Source of the DNA: Conexibacter sp.
Lineage (GTDB): Bacteria; Actinomycetota; Thermoleophilia; Solirubrobacterales; Solirubrobacteraceae
Reading direction: 5' to 3'
Length of the DNA: 8,104 nucleotides
Assembly (NCBI GenBank): GCA_025964295.1
Contig: JAOPZD010000141.1
Span: forward strand, 1 to 8,104
The notes under the pieces are model-generated. The model did no database searches. It saw only the letters and a list, made by a program, of their open reading frames with translations, and had not been told where the DNA came from. Shown here piece after piece: positions 1 through 6,332 of this stretch (within the stretch, counting starts at the first letter, position 1; every line of letters starts with the position of its first letter). The position numbers were made by a program, and so were the translations under genes.

Positions 1-2
1 CG

Positions 3-749
3 CGCATGGTGCGCGTCGTCCTCGGCGGCGAGGGCCTCGCCGGCTTCGACGCCGGCGCGTTCACCGACCACTACGTCAAGCTCCAGCTCCCGCCGCGCGG
101 CGCCGGCTACGCCGCGCCGTTCGACCCCGAGGACGTCAAGGCGCGCCTGCCGCGCGACCAGTGGCCGCGCACGCGCACCTACACCGTGCGCGCGTGGGAT
201 CCGGCGGCGACGCAGCTGACGATCGACTTCGTCGTCCACGGCGACGAGGGCGTCGCCGGGCCGTGGGCGGCCGGCGCGCGCCCCGGCGACCCCGTCCAGC
301 TCCAGGGGCCGGGCGGCGCCTACGCCCCCGACCCGGGCGCCGCCTGGCACCTCATGGTCGGCGACCCCAGCGTCATCCCCGCGATCTCCGCGTCGCTGCA
401 GCGGATCCCGGCAGGCGTCGAGGCCCACGTCCTGATCGAGGTCGACGACGACGCCGACCGCCAGGAGCTGACCAGCCCCGGCGACCTGCACGTGACGTGG
501 GTGCCGCGCAGCGCGCCGCTGGCCGCGGCCCTCGAGGCCTACGCCTTCCCGGACGGTCCGGTCCACGCGTTCGTGCACGGCGAGGCGAGCACGGTCCGCG
601 CCGTGCGCCGCCACCTGCTCGCCGACCGCGGCGTGCCGCGCGAGGCGCTGTCGGCCTCTGGCTACTGGAAGCGCGCGCGCACCGAGGACGGCTGGCGCGA
701 GGACAAGGCGGAGTGGAACCGCCTGGCCGAGGCCGACGTCGCCGGCTGA
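3..749 (+). CDS. Siderophore-interacting flavoprotein (ViuB/SIP family), 5'-truncated by window edge
   Basis: Likely a cytoplasmic FAD-dependent NAD(P)H ferric-siderophore reductase, which releases iron from imported ferri-siderophores by reducing Fe(III). Counting from the Met at base 6, the FAD-binding motif RTYT is at residues 57-60. The family motif HGDEGVAGPWA follows at 78-88, a PGD at 93-95, the nicotinamide-domain motif GDPSVIPAI at 119-127, HGEAS at 191-195, and the characteristic C-terminal SGYWKR at 218-223. The Met at base 6 lies inside the strand that family members show as 'prMVRVtLGG', and the preceding codon (3-5, Arg) is open. The true start is therefore probably outside the window, with perhaps 10-30 residues missing. 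No siderophore transporter or biosynthesis gene is visible nearby. The next gene downstream is 81 bp away behind its own promoter, so this gene need not be co-transcribed with it. Family assignment is strong; the actual siderophore is unknown. Confidence 0.9.
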   Translation, partial: RMVRVVLGGEGLAGFDAGAFTDHYVKLQLPPRGAGYAAPFDPEDVKARLPRDQWPRTRTYTVRAWDPAATQLTIDFVVHGDEGVAGPWAAGARPGDPVQLQGPGGAYAPDPGAAWHLMVGDPSVIPAISASLQRIPAGVEAHVLIEVDDDADRQELTSPGDLHVTWVPRSAPLAAALEAYAFPDGPVHAFVHGEASTVRAVRRHLLADRGVPREALSASGYWKRARTEDGWREDKAEWNRLAEADVAG

Positions 750-760
750 GCCCGGACCTC

Positions 761-785
761 GACCGCCGGTCGGCCGGCTTCGGTC
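761..785 (+). terminator. Possible hairpin terminator after the SIP gene
   Basis: GACCG (761-765) pairs with CGGTC (781-785). Inside it CCGG (766-769) pairs with CCGG (774-777) around a TCGG loop, leaving a 3-nt bulge (778-780). No T-run follows, so it would be a U-less terminator at best. It begins 11 bp after the SIP stop and ends 9 bp before the promoter -35, so it could equally be an operator or chance pairing in GC-rich DNA. Confidence 0.25.
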
Positions 786-794
786 ACCCGACGG

Positions 795-823
795 ATGACG
801 CGGGCGCCGCGCAGGTCTACAGT
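795..823 (+). promoter_or_regulatory. Promoter (-35 ATGACG, 17-bp spacer, -10 TACAGT) for a leaderless transcript
   Basis: ATGACG at 795-800 matches five of six bases of TTGACG. A 17-bp spacer follows, then TACAGT at 818-823, which fits the actinobacterial TAnnnT -10. Seven bases separate this from the ATG at 831, so the expected transcription start falls on or next to the A of the start codon. No Shine-Dalgarno lies at a usable distance before 831, which agrees with a leaderless message. Leaderless genes are common in high-GC actinobacteria. The element lies in the only sizeable gap between the plus-strand genes. Confidence 0.6.
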
Positions 824-830
824 CGCCTCC

Positions 831-1436
831 ATGCCGTCCTTCTCCCGCGGGTTCCACGGCCGGCCCCGCGCGGACGTCGACCCGTCTCGCGTCCCGCCCG
901 GCCAGTACGTCACCGACGACTTCCCGGTCCTGTCGGCCGGCCCCACGCCGCGCCCCGACCTCAGCGCCTGGTCGCTCTCCGTCGACGGCGCCGTCGACGG
1001 GTCCAAGACCTGGACCTGGGACGAGCTCAACGCCCTGGACCAGGAGACGTTCACGGTCGACATCCACTGCGTGACGAAGTGGACCAAGCTCGGCACGACG
1101 TGGACCGGCGTCTCGGTCGACACGCTGCTGGACGGCATCGCCACCGAGGCCGAGCACGTCAGCGTCTACGCCGACGGCGGCTACACCACCAACGTGCCGC
1201 TCGAGGACCTCAGCGACGGCAAGGCGTGGGTCGTCCACACCTACGACGGCGAGCCGCTGGAGCCCGCGCACGGCGGCCCCGCGCGCCTGCTCGTCCCCCA
1301 TCTGTACTTCTGGAAGAGCGCGAAGTGGGTGCGCGGGCTGACGCTGACCGTCGCCGACGAGCCCGGCTTCTGGGAGAACGCCGGGTACCACAACTACGGC
1401 GACCCGTGGCGCGAGCAGCGCTACTGGAGCGACTGA
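831..1436 (+). CDS. Cytoplasmic sulfite-oxidase-like molybdopterin oxidoreductase
   Basis: Member of the sulfite oxidase/MsrP (YedY)-like molybdopterin fold, 201 aa, comprising the catalytic domain only. The conserved DIHCVTKWTKLGTTWTGV segment spans residues 77-94; its Cys80 is the expected molybdenum-ligating cysteine. GGYTTNVPL is at 116-124, and the cofactor-pocket and C-terminal motifs VPHLYFWKSAKWVRGL (155-170) and FWENAGYHNYGDPW (180-193) are typical of the short 'sulfite oxidase-like oxidoreductase' group. There is no Tat signal, heme domain or dimerisation domain, so the protein should be cytoplasmic. The start at 831 is preferred over the in-frame ATG at 795 because that ATG lies within the -35 element and 831 sits seven bases after the -10. 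It is followed two bases after its stop by a flavin reductase gene, its probable electron partner. Substrate is unknown: sulfite oxidation and S- or N-oxide reduction are both possible. Confidence 0.9.
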   Translation: MPSFSRGFHGRPRADVDPSRVPPGQYVTDDFPVLSAGPTPRPDLSAWSLSVDGAVDGSKTWTWDELNALDQETFTVDIHCVTKWTKLGTTWTGVSVDTLLDGIATEAEHVSVYADGGYTTNVPLEDLSDGKAWVVHTYDGEPLEPAHGGPARLLVPHLYFWKSAKWVRGLTLTVADEPGFWENAGYHNYGDPWREQRYWSD

Positions 1437-1438
1437 GC

Positions 1439-2197
1439 GTGGCGACGCCGCCGGTGCGCGCGGCCCCGCGCATCACGTGGCAGACCGCGACCGTCGCCGA
1501 GCTGGTCGAGGAGACCCCGCACGCGCGCACGCTGGTCCTCGACGTCCCCGACTGGCCCGGCCACGACGCCGGCCAGCACCTCGACGTCCGGCTGACGGCC
1601 GAGGACGGCTACCAGGCCGAGCGCTCCTACTCGATCGCCTCGGCGCCCGAGGACGCGCGCGTCGCGCTGACCGTCGAGCGCATCGACGACGGCGAGGTCT
1701 CGCCCTACCTGGCGGGCGACGTCGTCGTGGGCGACGCCTTCGAGATCCGCGGCCCGATCGGCGGGCACTTCACCTGGCGCGCGGCCGACGGCGGGCCGCT
1801 GCTGCTCGTCGCGGGCGGCTCCGGCCTGGTGCCGCTGATGGCGATGCTGCGCCACCGCGCGGCGGCCGGCAGCCACGCCGACGCGCGGCTGCTGCTGTCC
1901 TCCCGCGACCGCGAGGCGCTGCTGTACGCCGACGAGCTCGGCCGCCTGGAGAGCGCGCGCGACGGCCTCGGGATCACCTACACCTTGACGCGCGAGCGGC
2001 CCACGGGCTGGATGGGCTACACGCGCCGCGTCGACGCCGAGATGCTCGCGGCCGTCGGCCCGGCCGCCGCCGCGTCGCCCCACGTCTTCGTCTGCGGGCC
2101 GACGCCCTTCGTCGAGGCGGTCGCCGACGCGCTCGTCGGCCTCGGCCACTCCGCAGACGCCATCCACACCGAGCGCTTCGGGCCCACAGGAGGCTGA
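1439..2197 (+). CDS. FAD/NAD(P)H-binding ferredoxin-reductase-like oxidoreductase
   Basis: Single-subunit FAD and NAD(P)H oxidoreductase of the ferredoxin-NADP reductase superfamily, 252 aa, likely passing electrons from NAD(P)H to (or accepting them from) the molybdoprotein encoded just upstream. The FAD-binding domain is at about residues 10-112, with RSYS at 62-65 and GPIGGHF at 105-111. The NAD(P)-binding domain is at about 119-248, with LLVAGGSGLVPLMAML at 122-137, FVCGPTPFVEAV at 217-228 and the C-terminal TERFG at 244-248. No 2Fe-2S ferredoxin domain is attached, unlike oxygenase reductases. The GTG start at 1439 is chosen because it lies two bases after the upstream stop, has GGAG at 1426-1429 with a 9-nt spacer, and gives a family-length N-terminus. 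The frame stays open far upstream, but that part overlaps other genes and resembles no protein. The order molybdoprotein, reductase, DUF6510 recurs in actinobacteria as I recall it. Confidence 0.9.
   Translation: MATPPVRAAPRITWQTATVAELVEETPHARTLVLDVPDWPGHDAGQHLDVRLTAEDGYQAERSYSIASAPEDARVALTVERIDDGEVSPYLAGDVVVGDAFEIRGPIGGHFTWRAADGGPLLLVAGGSGLVPLMAMLRHRAAAGSHADARLLLSSRDREALLYADELGRLESARDGLGITYTLTRERPTGWMGYTRRVDAEMLAAVGPAAAASPHVFVCGPTPFVEAVADALVGLGHSADAIHTERFGPTGG
2188..2193 (+). promoter_or_regulatory. Shine-Dalgarno AGGAGG for the DUF6510 gene
   Basis: A perfect AGGAGG ends 10 nt before the ATG at 2204. It overlaps the last codons of the reductase gene and fixes the start of the small downstream gene. 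Confidence 0.7.
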
Positions 2198-2203
2198 CCG
2201 ACC

Positions 2204-2488
2204 ATGACCGACCGACTTGATGGAGATGACCTCGTCCTCGACGGCAACGCGATCGCCGGCGTGCTCGGCGAGGTCTTCGGCGGCGCCGAGATGACCTCGG
2301 CGCGGCGCGGCTGCGGCTCCTGCGGCCAGCAGCACCCCGTCGGCGAGCACCGCCTCTACCGCGGCGCCGGCTGGGTCCTGCGCTGTCCCGGCTGCGGCGA
2401 CGTGGCGATGGTCGTCGTCGAGATCGAGGGCGACGCGCGGCGCGAGGTGCAGTTCTCCGGGCGCTGGTCGGTCAGCGTCGCGGGCTGA
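2204..2488 (+). CDS. DUF6510 family zinc-ribbon-like protein
   Basis: Small protein of 94 aa with no known biochemical role. The N-terminal LDGNAIAGVLGEVFG (residues 12-26) is the family's hallmark helix. Two cysteine pairs, CGSC (37-40) and CPGC (61-64), lie about 20 residues apart with the sequence GWVLRCPGCG between strands, which looks like a zinc ribbon binding one metal. It starts 6 bases after the reductase stop, behind a strong AGGAGG. Its place as the third gene after a sulfite-oxidase-like protein and its reductase suggests a role in that system, such as an assembly factor, metal-site chaperone or regulator. This is inferred from position only. The DUF6510 match is from memory of the sequence pattern. 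Confidence 0.82.
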   Translation: MTDRLDGDDLVLDGNAIAGVLGEVFGGAEMTSARRGCGSCGQQHPVGEHRLYRGAGWVLRCPGCGDVAMVVVEIEGDARREVQFSGRWSVSVAG

Positions 2489-2506
2489 GCGGACCCGGGT
2501 CGCGCA

Positions 2507-2989
2507 TCACCACAGCACGTCCTGCAGCGCCTCGCGGTCGTAGAACCCGGTGTACTTGACGCCATCGATGAACAGGCCCGGCGTGCTGGTGACGCCCGCG
2601 GCGATGCCGGCGTCGCGGTCGGCCTCGATGGCGGCGATCAGCTCGGGGTCGGCGACGTCGGCGTCGAACCGGGCGACGTCGAGGCCGAGCTCGGCCGCGT
2701 AGGTCCGCAGGTTCTCGTCGGTGACGTCGTCGAAGTGCGCGAAGAGCTGGTCGTGCATGTCCCAGAACCTCCCCTGGCGCTCCGCCGCCTCGGCCGCGCG
2801 GGCGGTCGCGTCGGCGCGCGGGTGCTTGTCGCGCAGCGGGAAGTGGCGCACGCGCAGCGTCACCTTGCCCGGCAGGTCGTCGAGCACCGCGTGCTTGATC
2901 GCCGGCGCCGCCGTGCGGCAGTAGGGGCACTGGAAGTCGACGTACTCCAACAGCTCGCGGGGACCGCTGCCCCGCACGTGCTCGGTCAT
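2507..2989 (-). CDS. DsbA-like (thioredoxin-fold) CPYC oxidoreductase, cytoplasmic
   Basis: A 160-aa DsbA/thioredoxin_4-type protein. The redox motif CPYC is at residues 21-24 after the strand LLEYVDFQ. A helical insertion follows (about 60-125, with FWDMHDQLFAH at 75-85 and AAELGLDVARF at 98-108), then the cis-proline segment TSTPG (134-138, Pro137) and LFIDG (139-143). There is no signal peptide or membrane anchor, so unlike classical DsbA it should stay in the cytoplasm. The sequence closely resembles the thioredoxin-like domain fused to the C-terminus of NhaA-type Na+/H+ antiporters in actinobacteria. Here it is a separate gene whose ATG lies one base after the stop of a CPA1 antiporter, so translation is probably coupled. 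It is the last gene of the minus-strand operon. It may redox-regulate the antiporter or serve as a general dithiol oxidoreductase; neither is shown. Confidence 0.88.
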   Translation of the reverse strand: MTEHVRGSGPRELLEYVDFQCPYCRTAAPAIKHAVLDDLPGKVTLRVRHFPLRDKHPRADATARAAEAAERQGRFWDMHDQLFAHFDDVTDENLRTYAAELGLDVARFDADVADPELIAAIEADRDAGIAAGVTSTPGLFIDGVKYTGFYDREALQDVLW

Positions 2990-2990
2990 C

Positions 2991-4535
2991 TCAGGCCACC
3001 AGCCGCGCCCGCAGGCGCTCCTCTTCGAGGTCGAGCTCGCGGTCGATCGCGAGCTTGACGTTGTTGTCGATCGATCCGTCGTTGCGCGCGTCGGTCAGCG
3101 CGGAGCGCTCGACCTGCAGCAGGTGCACGCGGAAGCGCAGCCACGCCGCGACGTCGGACTGCTCGTCGGCGACCCCGAGGCGGCAGGCGCCCGCCAGCTG
3201 CTGGGCGCGGGTCGAGTACAGCTCGCGGGCGCGCTCGACGATCGCGGGCGAGATCTCGCTGTCGGGCGGGATGTCGGCGATCCGGTCGAGCACCGCGGTG
3301 ACGGTCTCGAAGCGCGCCATCGCCGACGCGCGCTCGCCGGGCACCGTCGCGTCGGCCGGCAGCAGCCAACGCGACAGGAGCCCGAGCGTCAGCCCCTGGC
3401 CGACGAGCGTGACCGCGATGACGATGAACGTGATCGCCAGGATCTCGTCGCGCACGGGGAACGGCAGCCCGGCGTTGGTCGTCAGCGGGATCGACAGCGC
3501 CGCGGCGAGCGAGATCGCGCCGCGCATGCCCGCCCAGCCGACGACGAGCCGCTCGCGCAGCGGCAGCCTCCGCAGGGCCAGCGAGAACGCGATCCGCACG
3601 ACGGTGACCGCGACGATGATCGCGATCGCGCTGCGCACGACGTCGCCGGTCGAGCCCGTCAGCGCCTCGAACGTGCCGCGCGCCTGGAAGCCGACGAGCA
3701 CGAACAGCGCCGACTCCAGCAGGAACGTCAGGATCTCCCAGAACGTCCGGCCCTCCAGGCGCACGCTGGACGACGCCAGGCGGTTGTCGTAGGCCGCGAC
3801 CATGAACCCGGCCGAGACCGCGGCGAGCACGCCGGAGACGTGCAGCTCCTCGGCGCCGACGTAGACCGCGTAGGGCGTGAGCAGGGTGATGGTGATCTCG
3901 ATCAGCGAGTCGTCGAGGCGGCGGCGCAGCTCGCCGGCCAGCCAGCCGCCCAGGACGCCGACCGCGATGCCCGCCAGCGACACCCAGAAGAACTCGCCGA
4001 GGCCGTGCAGCGCGCTGAAGGTCCCGGTGACGCCGGCGGCGATCGCCAGGCGCAGCGTCACCAGGCCGGTCGCGTCGTTGACCAGCGACTCGCCCTCGAC
4101 GACCGACAGCACGCGCTCGGGCGTGCCGAGGCGGCGGAAGACCGCGGTCGCCGCGATCGCGTCGGTCGGCGCGATCGCCGCGCCGAGGGCGAAGGCGGCC
4201 GGCCACGTCATCCCCTCGACCAGCGCGTGGGCGACGAGCGCCGCGGCGCCGATCGTCGCCGCGACCAGCCCGATCGCCAGCAGCCCCAGCTCCTCGGCGC
4301 GGTCGGCCAGCCGCTTGTGCCCGGCGCGGTAGGCCGCGGCGTGCACGAGCGGCGGCACGAAGATGAGGAAGATGATGTCCGGGTCCAGGACGACGTGCGG
4401 GGCGCCGGGCACGAAGGCCAGCGCGCCGCCGCCGAGGACCTGGACGACCGGGTACGGCACGCCGATCGCGCGCGCGCCCCAGGCCAGCAGCGCGACCGCG
4501 AAGAGGACCGCGATGAGGGCCTGGGTCAGCGCCAC
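2991..4535 (-). CDS. CPA1-family Na+/H+ antiporter
   Basis: Integral membrane cation/proton antiporter, 514 aa, for Na+ (or K+) and pH homeostasis. Roughly a dozen hydrophobic segments occupy residues 5-390. CPA1 signatures visible are DPDIIFLIFVPPL (51-63), IAPTDAIAATAVFRRL (121-136), and GESLVNDATGLV (148-159), whose Asn153-Asp154 are the expected ion-binding pair, then the re-entrant-region motif GWAGMRGAISLAAAL (333-347, Arg338). A hydrophilic tail of about 120 residues (395-514), rich in charged helices and ending in LDLEEERLRARL, should be cytoplasmic and is a plausible regulatory region. The start codon is GTG at 4535, with GGAGGGG eight bases upstream. That site lies inside a perfect hairpin. 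The gene follows the zinc-finger gene by 31 bases and precedes the DsbA-like gene by one. Ion specificity cannot be read from the sequence. Confidence 0.93.
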   Translation of the reverse strand: MALTQALIAVLFAVALLAWGARAIGVPYPVVQVLGGGALAFVPGAPHVVLDPDIIFLIFVPPLVHAAAYRAGHKRLADRAEELGLLAIGLVAATIGAAALVAHALVEGMTWPAAFALGAAIAPTDAIAATAVFRRLGTPERVLSVVEGESLVNDATGLVTLRLAIAAGVTGTFSALHGLGEFFWVSLAGIAVGVLGGWLAGELRRRLDDSLIEITITLLTPYAVYVGAEELHVSGVLAAVSAGFMVAAYDNRLASSSVRLEGRTFWEILTFLLESALFVLVGFQARGTFEALTGSTGDVVRSAIAIIVAVTVVRIAFSLALRRLPLRERLVVGWAGMRGAISLAAALSIPLTTNAGLPFPVRDEILAITFIVIAVTLVGQGLTLGLLSRWLLPADATVPGERASAMARFETVTAVLDRIADIPPDSEISPAIVERARELYSTRAQQLAGACRLGVADEQSDVAAWLRFRVHLLQVERSALTDARNDGSIDNNVKLAIDRELDLEEERLRARLVA

Positions 4536-4536
4536 G

Positions 4537-4553
4537 GCCGGAGCCCCTCCGGC
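4537..4553 (-). promoter_or_regulatory. Hairpin enclosing the Shine-Dalgarno of the antiporter gene
   Basis: In the mRNA sense this is GCCGGAG, a GGG loop, then CTCCGGC: a perfect 7-bp stem with a triloop, ending one base before the GTG start codon. The ribosome binding sequence GGAGGGG (4550-4544) lies in the 5' arm and loop, so the folded RNA would hide it. The upstream stop codon (4569-4567) is 13 bases away, so a terminating ribosome could open the stem and couple translation. Confidence 0.45.
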
Positions 4554-4566
4554 GCGGCGGGCGCCG

Positions 4567-4887
4567 TCACGCGAGCATGGGCGACGGCGGGATGCGCGTC
4601 TGGCCGGTGATCTGCGGGATCCGCATGCCGAGCTCGTCGACGTAGCACCAGCACCAGTCCTCCCCCGGCTCCAGCGAGCGGATGATCGGGTGCCCGCTGC
4701 TCTTGGCGTGCGCGGTCGCGTGCTTGGCCGGCGAGTCGTCGCAGCAGCCGACGTGCCCGCAGCCGAGGCAGATGCGCAGGTGCAGCCAGACGCCGCCCGA
4801 GGCCAGGCAGTCCTCGCAGCCGGCGACCTCCTCTGGCAGCTCGGTGATCTCGATGGTGTCCAGGTGCGAGCAGCTGGTGGCGCTCAT
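4567..4887 (-). CDS. UBP-type zinc-finger protein
   Basis: A stand-alone ZnF-UBP domain protein of 106 aa. The zinc-ligand pattern is nearly complete: C6, H8, C24-x-x-C27, C40-x-x-C43, C48 or C49, H56, H60 and H66, with the family's GCGHVGCCD (42-50), HATAHAKSSGHPI (56-68) and WCWCYVDE (78-85). In eukaryotes this domain in USP5 and HDAC6 binds the free C-terminus of ubiquitin. No protease domain is present here and bacteria of this type lack ubiquitin, so the ligand is unknown. The ATG at 4887 overlaps the kinase stop by 4 nt (ATGA) and has AGGAG at 4900-4896. That tight coupling to a histidine kinase and a response-regulator-flavoprotein suggests a partner or sensor role in the same pathway, an inference from position. 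It is cytoplasmic, with no signal peptide. Confidence 0.9.
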   Translation of the reverse strand: MSATSCSHLDTIEITELPEEVAGCEDCLASGGVWLHLRICLGCGHVGCCDDSPAKHATAHAKSSGHPIIRSLEPGEDWCWCYVDELGMRIPQITGQTRIPPSPMLA

Positions 4888-6332
4888 GGCGTCGACTCCT
4901 GTTCTGGTGTCGCGGGGATGTCCGGGGTCGCCTGGATCGGCAGCCAGACGTGGAACGTCGTGCCGTCCGGCCCGGTGTCGAAGCCCAGGCTGCCGTCGTG
5001 GCGGTCTTCGACGATACGCCTGACGGTGTCGAGCCCGAGGCCGGTGCCGGCCCCGACCTCCTTGGTGGTGTAGAACGGCTCGAGGACGCGGGCGCGCGCC
5101 TCCTCGGGGATGCCCGGGCCGTCGTCGGCGACGTCGACGCGCACGCACGGTCCGTCGCGGTGGGTGGAGATCGTCAGCGTCCCGGTCTGGCCGAGCGCGT
5201 CGACCGCGTTGTCGATGAGGTTGGTCCAGACCTGGTTGAGCTCGGAGCCGCGGACCGCCAGGCGCGGCAGCGACGGGTCGTAGTCCTTGCGGACGTCGAT
5301 CCTGGTGTGCTTGAGCTTGTGGCCGAGGACCTTGATGGTGGCGTCGATGCCCTCGCGCACGTCGACGTTGACCAGCGTGCCGCGGTCCATGTAGGTGTAG
5401 GTCTTGATCGCGCCGACGAGGTCGGACATGCGCGAGGCCGACTCCTGCAGCTCGGTGGCCAGGCCGCGCGCCGAGAGCGTCGCGGCGACCCAGGCCAGCG
5501 CCTTGGAGGTGGCGGGGCCGGCGTGGGCGGCGACGTCGGCCAGCCACGCCTGGTCGACGCCCGCGGCGGCCAGGATCTCGGCCAGCCGCCACGCCTCGTC
5601 GACGCCGAGCTCCTCGAGGCGGTCGAGCATGTCGTCCTCGGCGTCGGCGGCGTCCACCGTGCTCAGCGCGGGCCGGTCGGCGGCGCGGGCGACGGCCTCG
5701 CGCTGGAGCTCGACGAGGCGCTCGGCGTCGTCGCGCTCGATCCCGGCCTCGACGAACGCCGCGATGACGCCGGTCACCATGTCCAGCGTGTCGGCCAGCT
5801 GGGCGGCGGCGCGCTTGACGGCGGCGGCCGGGTTGTTGAGCTCGTGGGCGAGGCCGGCGGCCATCGTGCCCAGCGAGGCGAGCCGCTCGCGGTCGTTGTC
5901 GATCTTCGCCAGCCGCGCGGTGACCGGCCCGATCGCCTGCATGATCCTGCGGTGGACCGAGCGGTGGGTGAGCGCGAGGTCGGTGAACTGCTCGACCGGG
6001 ACCAGCCCGATGACGCAGTCGGTGTCGGCCTGCATCCGGACGCCGATGGCGCTCTCGGTCAGCGCGGCGATCGCCTCCATCCAGGTCGGCGCCTCCATGT
6101 GCCCGATCGGCTCGTAGCGCGCCTCGTCGACCATCTTGTACATCCGCGTGCGGCCGTCGAGCAGGAGCATCAGCCCGCGCGGGGAGGCGTCCTGCTCGGC
6201 GACGATCTTGCCGGCGGGGACGTTGAAGGCCTGGGTGGCCGCGCGCCACTGCTCCAGCGCGGCCTCGTCGAGGCCGTCGAACAGGTCGATGCGACGGAGG
6301 TCGTCGACGGTGACGGGGAGCGCGGGGTTCAC
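4884..6332 (-). CDS. Soluble histidine kinase with N-terminal cyclic-nucleotide-binding-like domain
   Basis: Cytoplasmic sensor histidine kinase, 482 aa, no membrane segments. Residues about 12-125 form a CRP/cNMP-binding-like beta barrel (from LFDGLDEAALEQW through LVPVEQF), but its phosphate-binding cassette lacks a recognisable FGE...R pattern, so the ligand may not be a cyclic nucleotide. The phospho-acceptor His163 lies in LAHELNNPAAA (161-171). About 200 residues separate it from the N box (ELNQVWTNLIDNAVDAL, 364-380), more than usual, with an acidic helical insert at about 195-270. The G1 box DDGPGIP (403-409), LEPFYTTKE (417-425) and the G2 box GTGLGL (429-434) complete the ATPase domain. 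The GTG start at 6332 is chosen because it overlaps the upstream stop by 4 nt (GTGA) and the homologous sequence starts there; the open frame further upstream is a shadow. The likely partner is the receiver domain encoded immediately upstream. Confidence 0.9.
   Translation of the reverse strand: MNPALPVTVDDLRRIDLFDGLDEAALEQWRAATQAFNVPAGKIVAEQDASPRGLMLLLDGRTRMYKMVDEARYEPIGHMEAPTWMEAIAALTESAIGVRMQADTDCVIGLVPVEQFTDLALTHRSVHRRIMQAIGPVTARLAKIDNDRERLASLGTMAAGLAHELNNPAAAVKRAAAQLADTLDMVTGVIAAFVEAGIERDDAERLVELQREAVARAADRPALSTVDAADAEDDMLDRLEELGVDEAWRLAEILAAAGVDQAWLADVAAHAGPATSKALAWVAATLSARGLATELQESASRMSDLVGAIKTYTYMDRGTLVNVDVREGIDATIKVLGHKLKHTRIDVRKDYDPSLPRLAVRGSELNQVWTNLIDNAVDALGQTGTLTISTHRDGPCVRVDVADDGPGIPEEARARVLEPFYTTKEVGAGTGLGLDTVRRIVEDRHDGSLGFDTGPDGTTFHVWLPIQATPDIPATPEQESTP

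Noticed and set aside
161..1438. Very long plus-strand open frame running into the flavin reductase gene
   Set aside because: Its translation is low-complexity Arg/Pro/Ala/Gly, out of frame with two clearly recognisable genes, and it only becomes protein-like from the GTG at 1439.
1421..2350. Minus-strand open frame opposite the flavin reductase
   Set aside because: Biased composition and no recognisable domain; it overlaps two real plus-strand genes.
2492..2501. Palindrome GACCCGGGTC as an intrinsic terminator
   Set aside because: It has no loop and no T-run; a 10-bp palindrome of G/C is not unusual at this base composition.
3123..4610. Long plus-strand open frame opposite the antiporter
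   Set aside because: The translation is Arg/Asp/Gln-rich with no hydrophobic core, and the opposite strand encodes an unmistakable CPA1 antiporter. High GC keeps antisense frames open.
4567..4887. Ubiquitin-specific protease or deubiquitinase
   Set aside because: Only the zinc-finger domain is present; there is no catalytic Cys/His domain and no ubiquitin-like gene.
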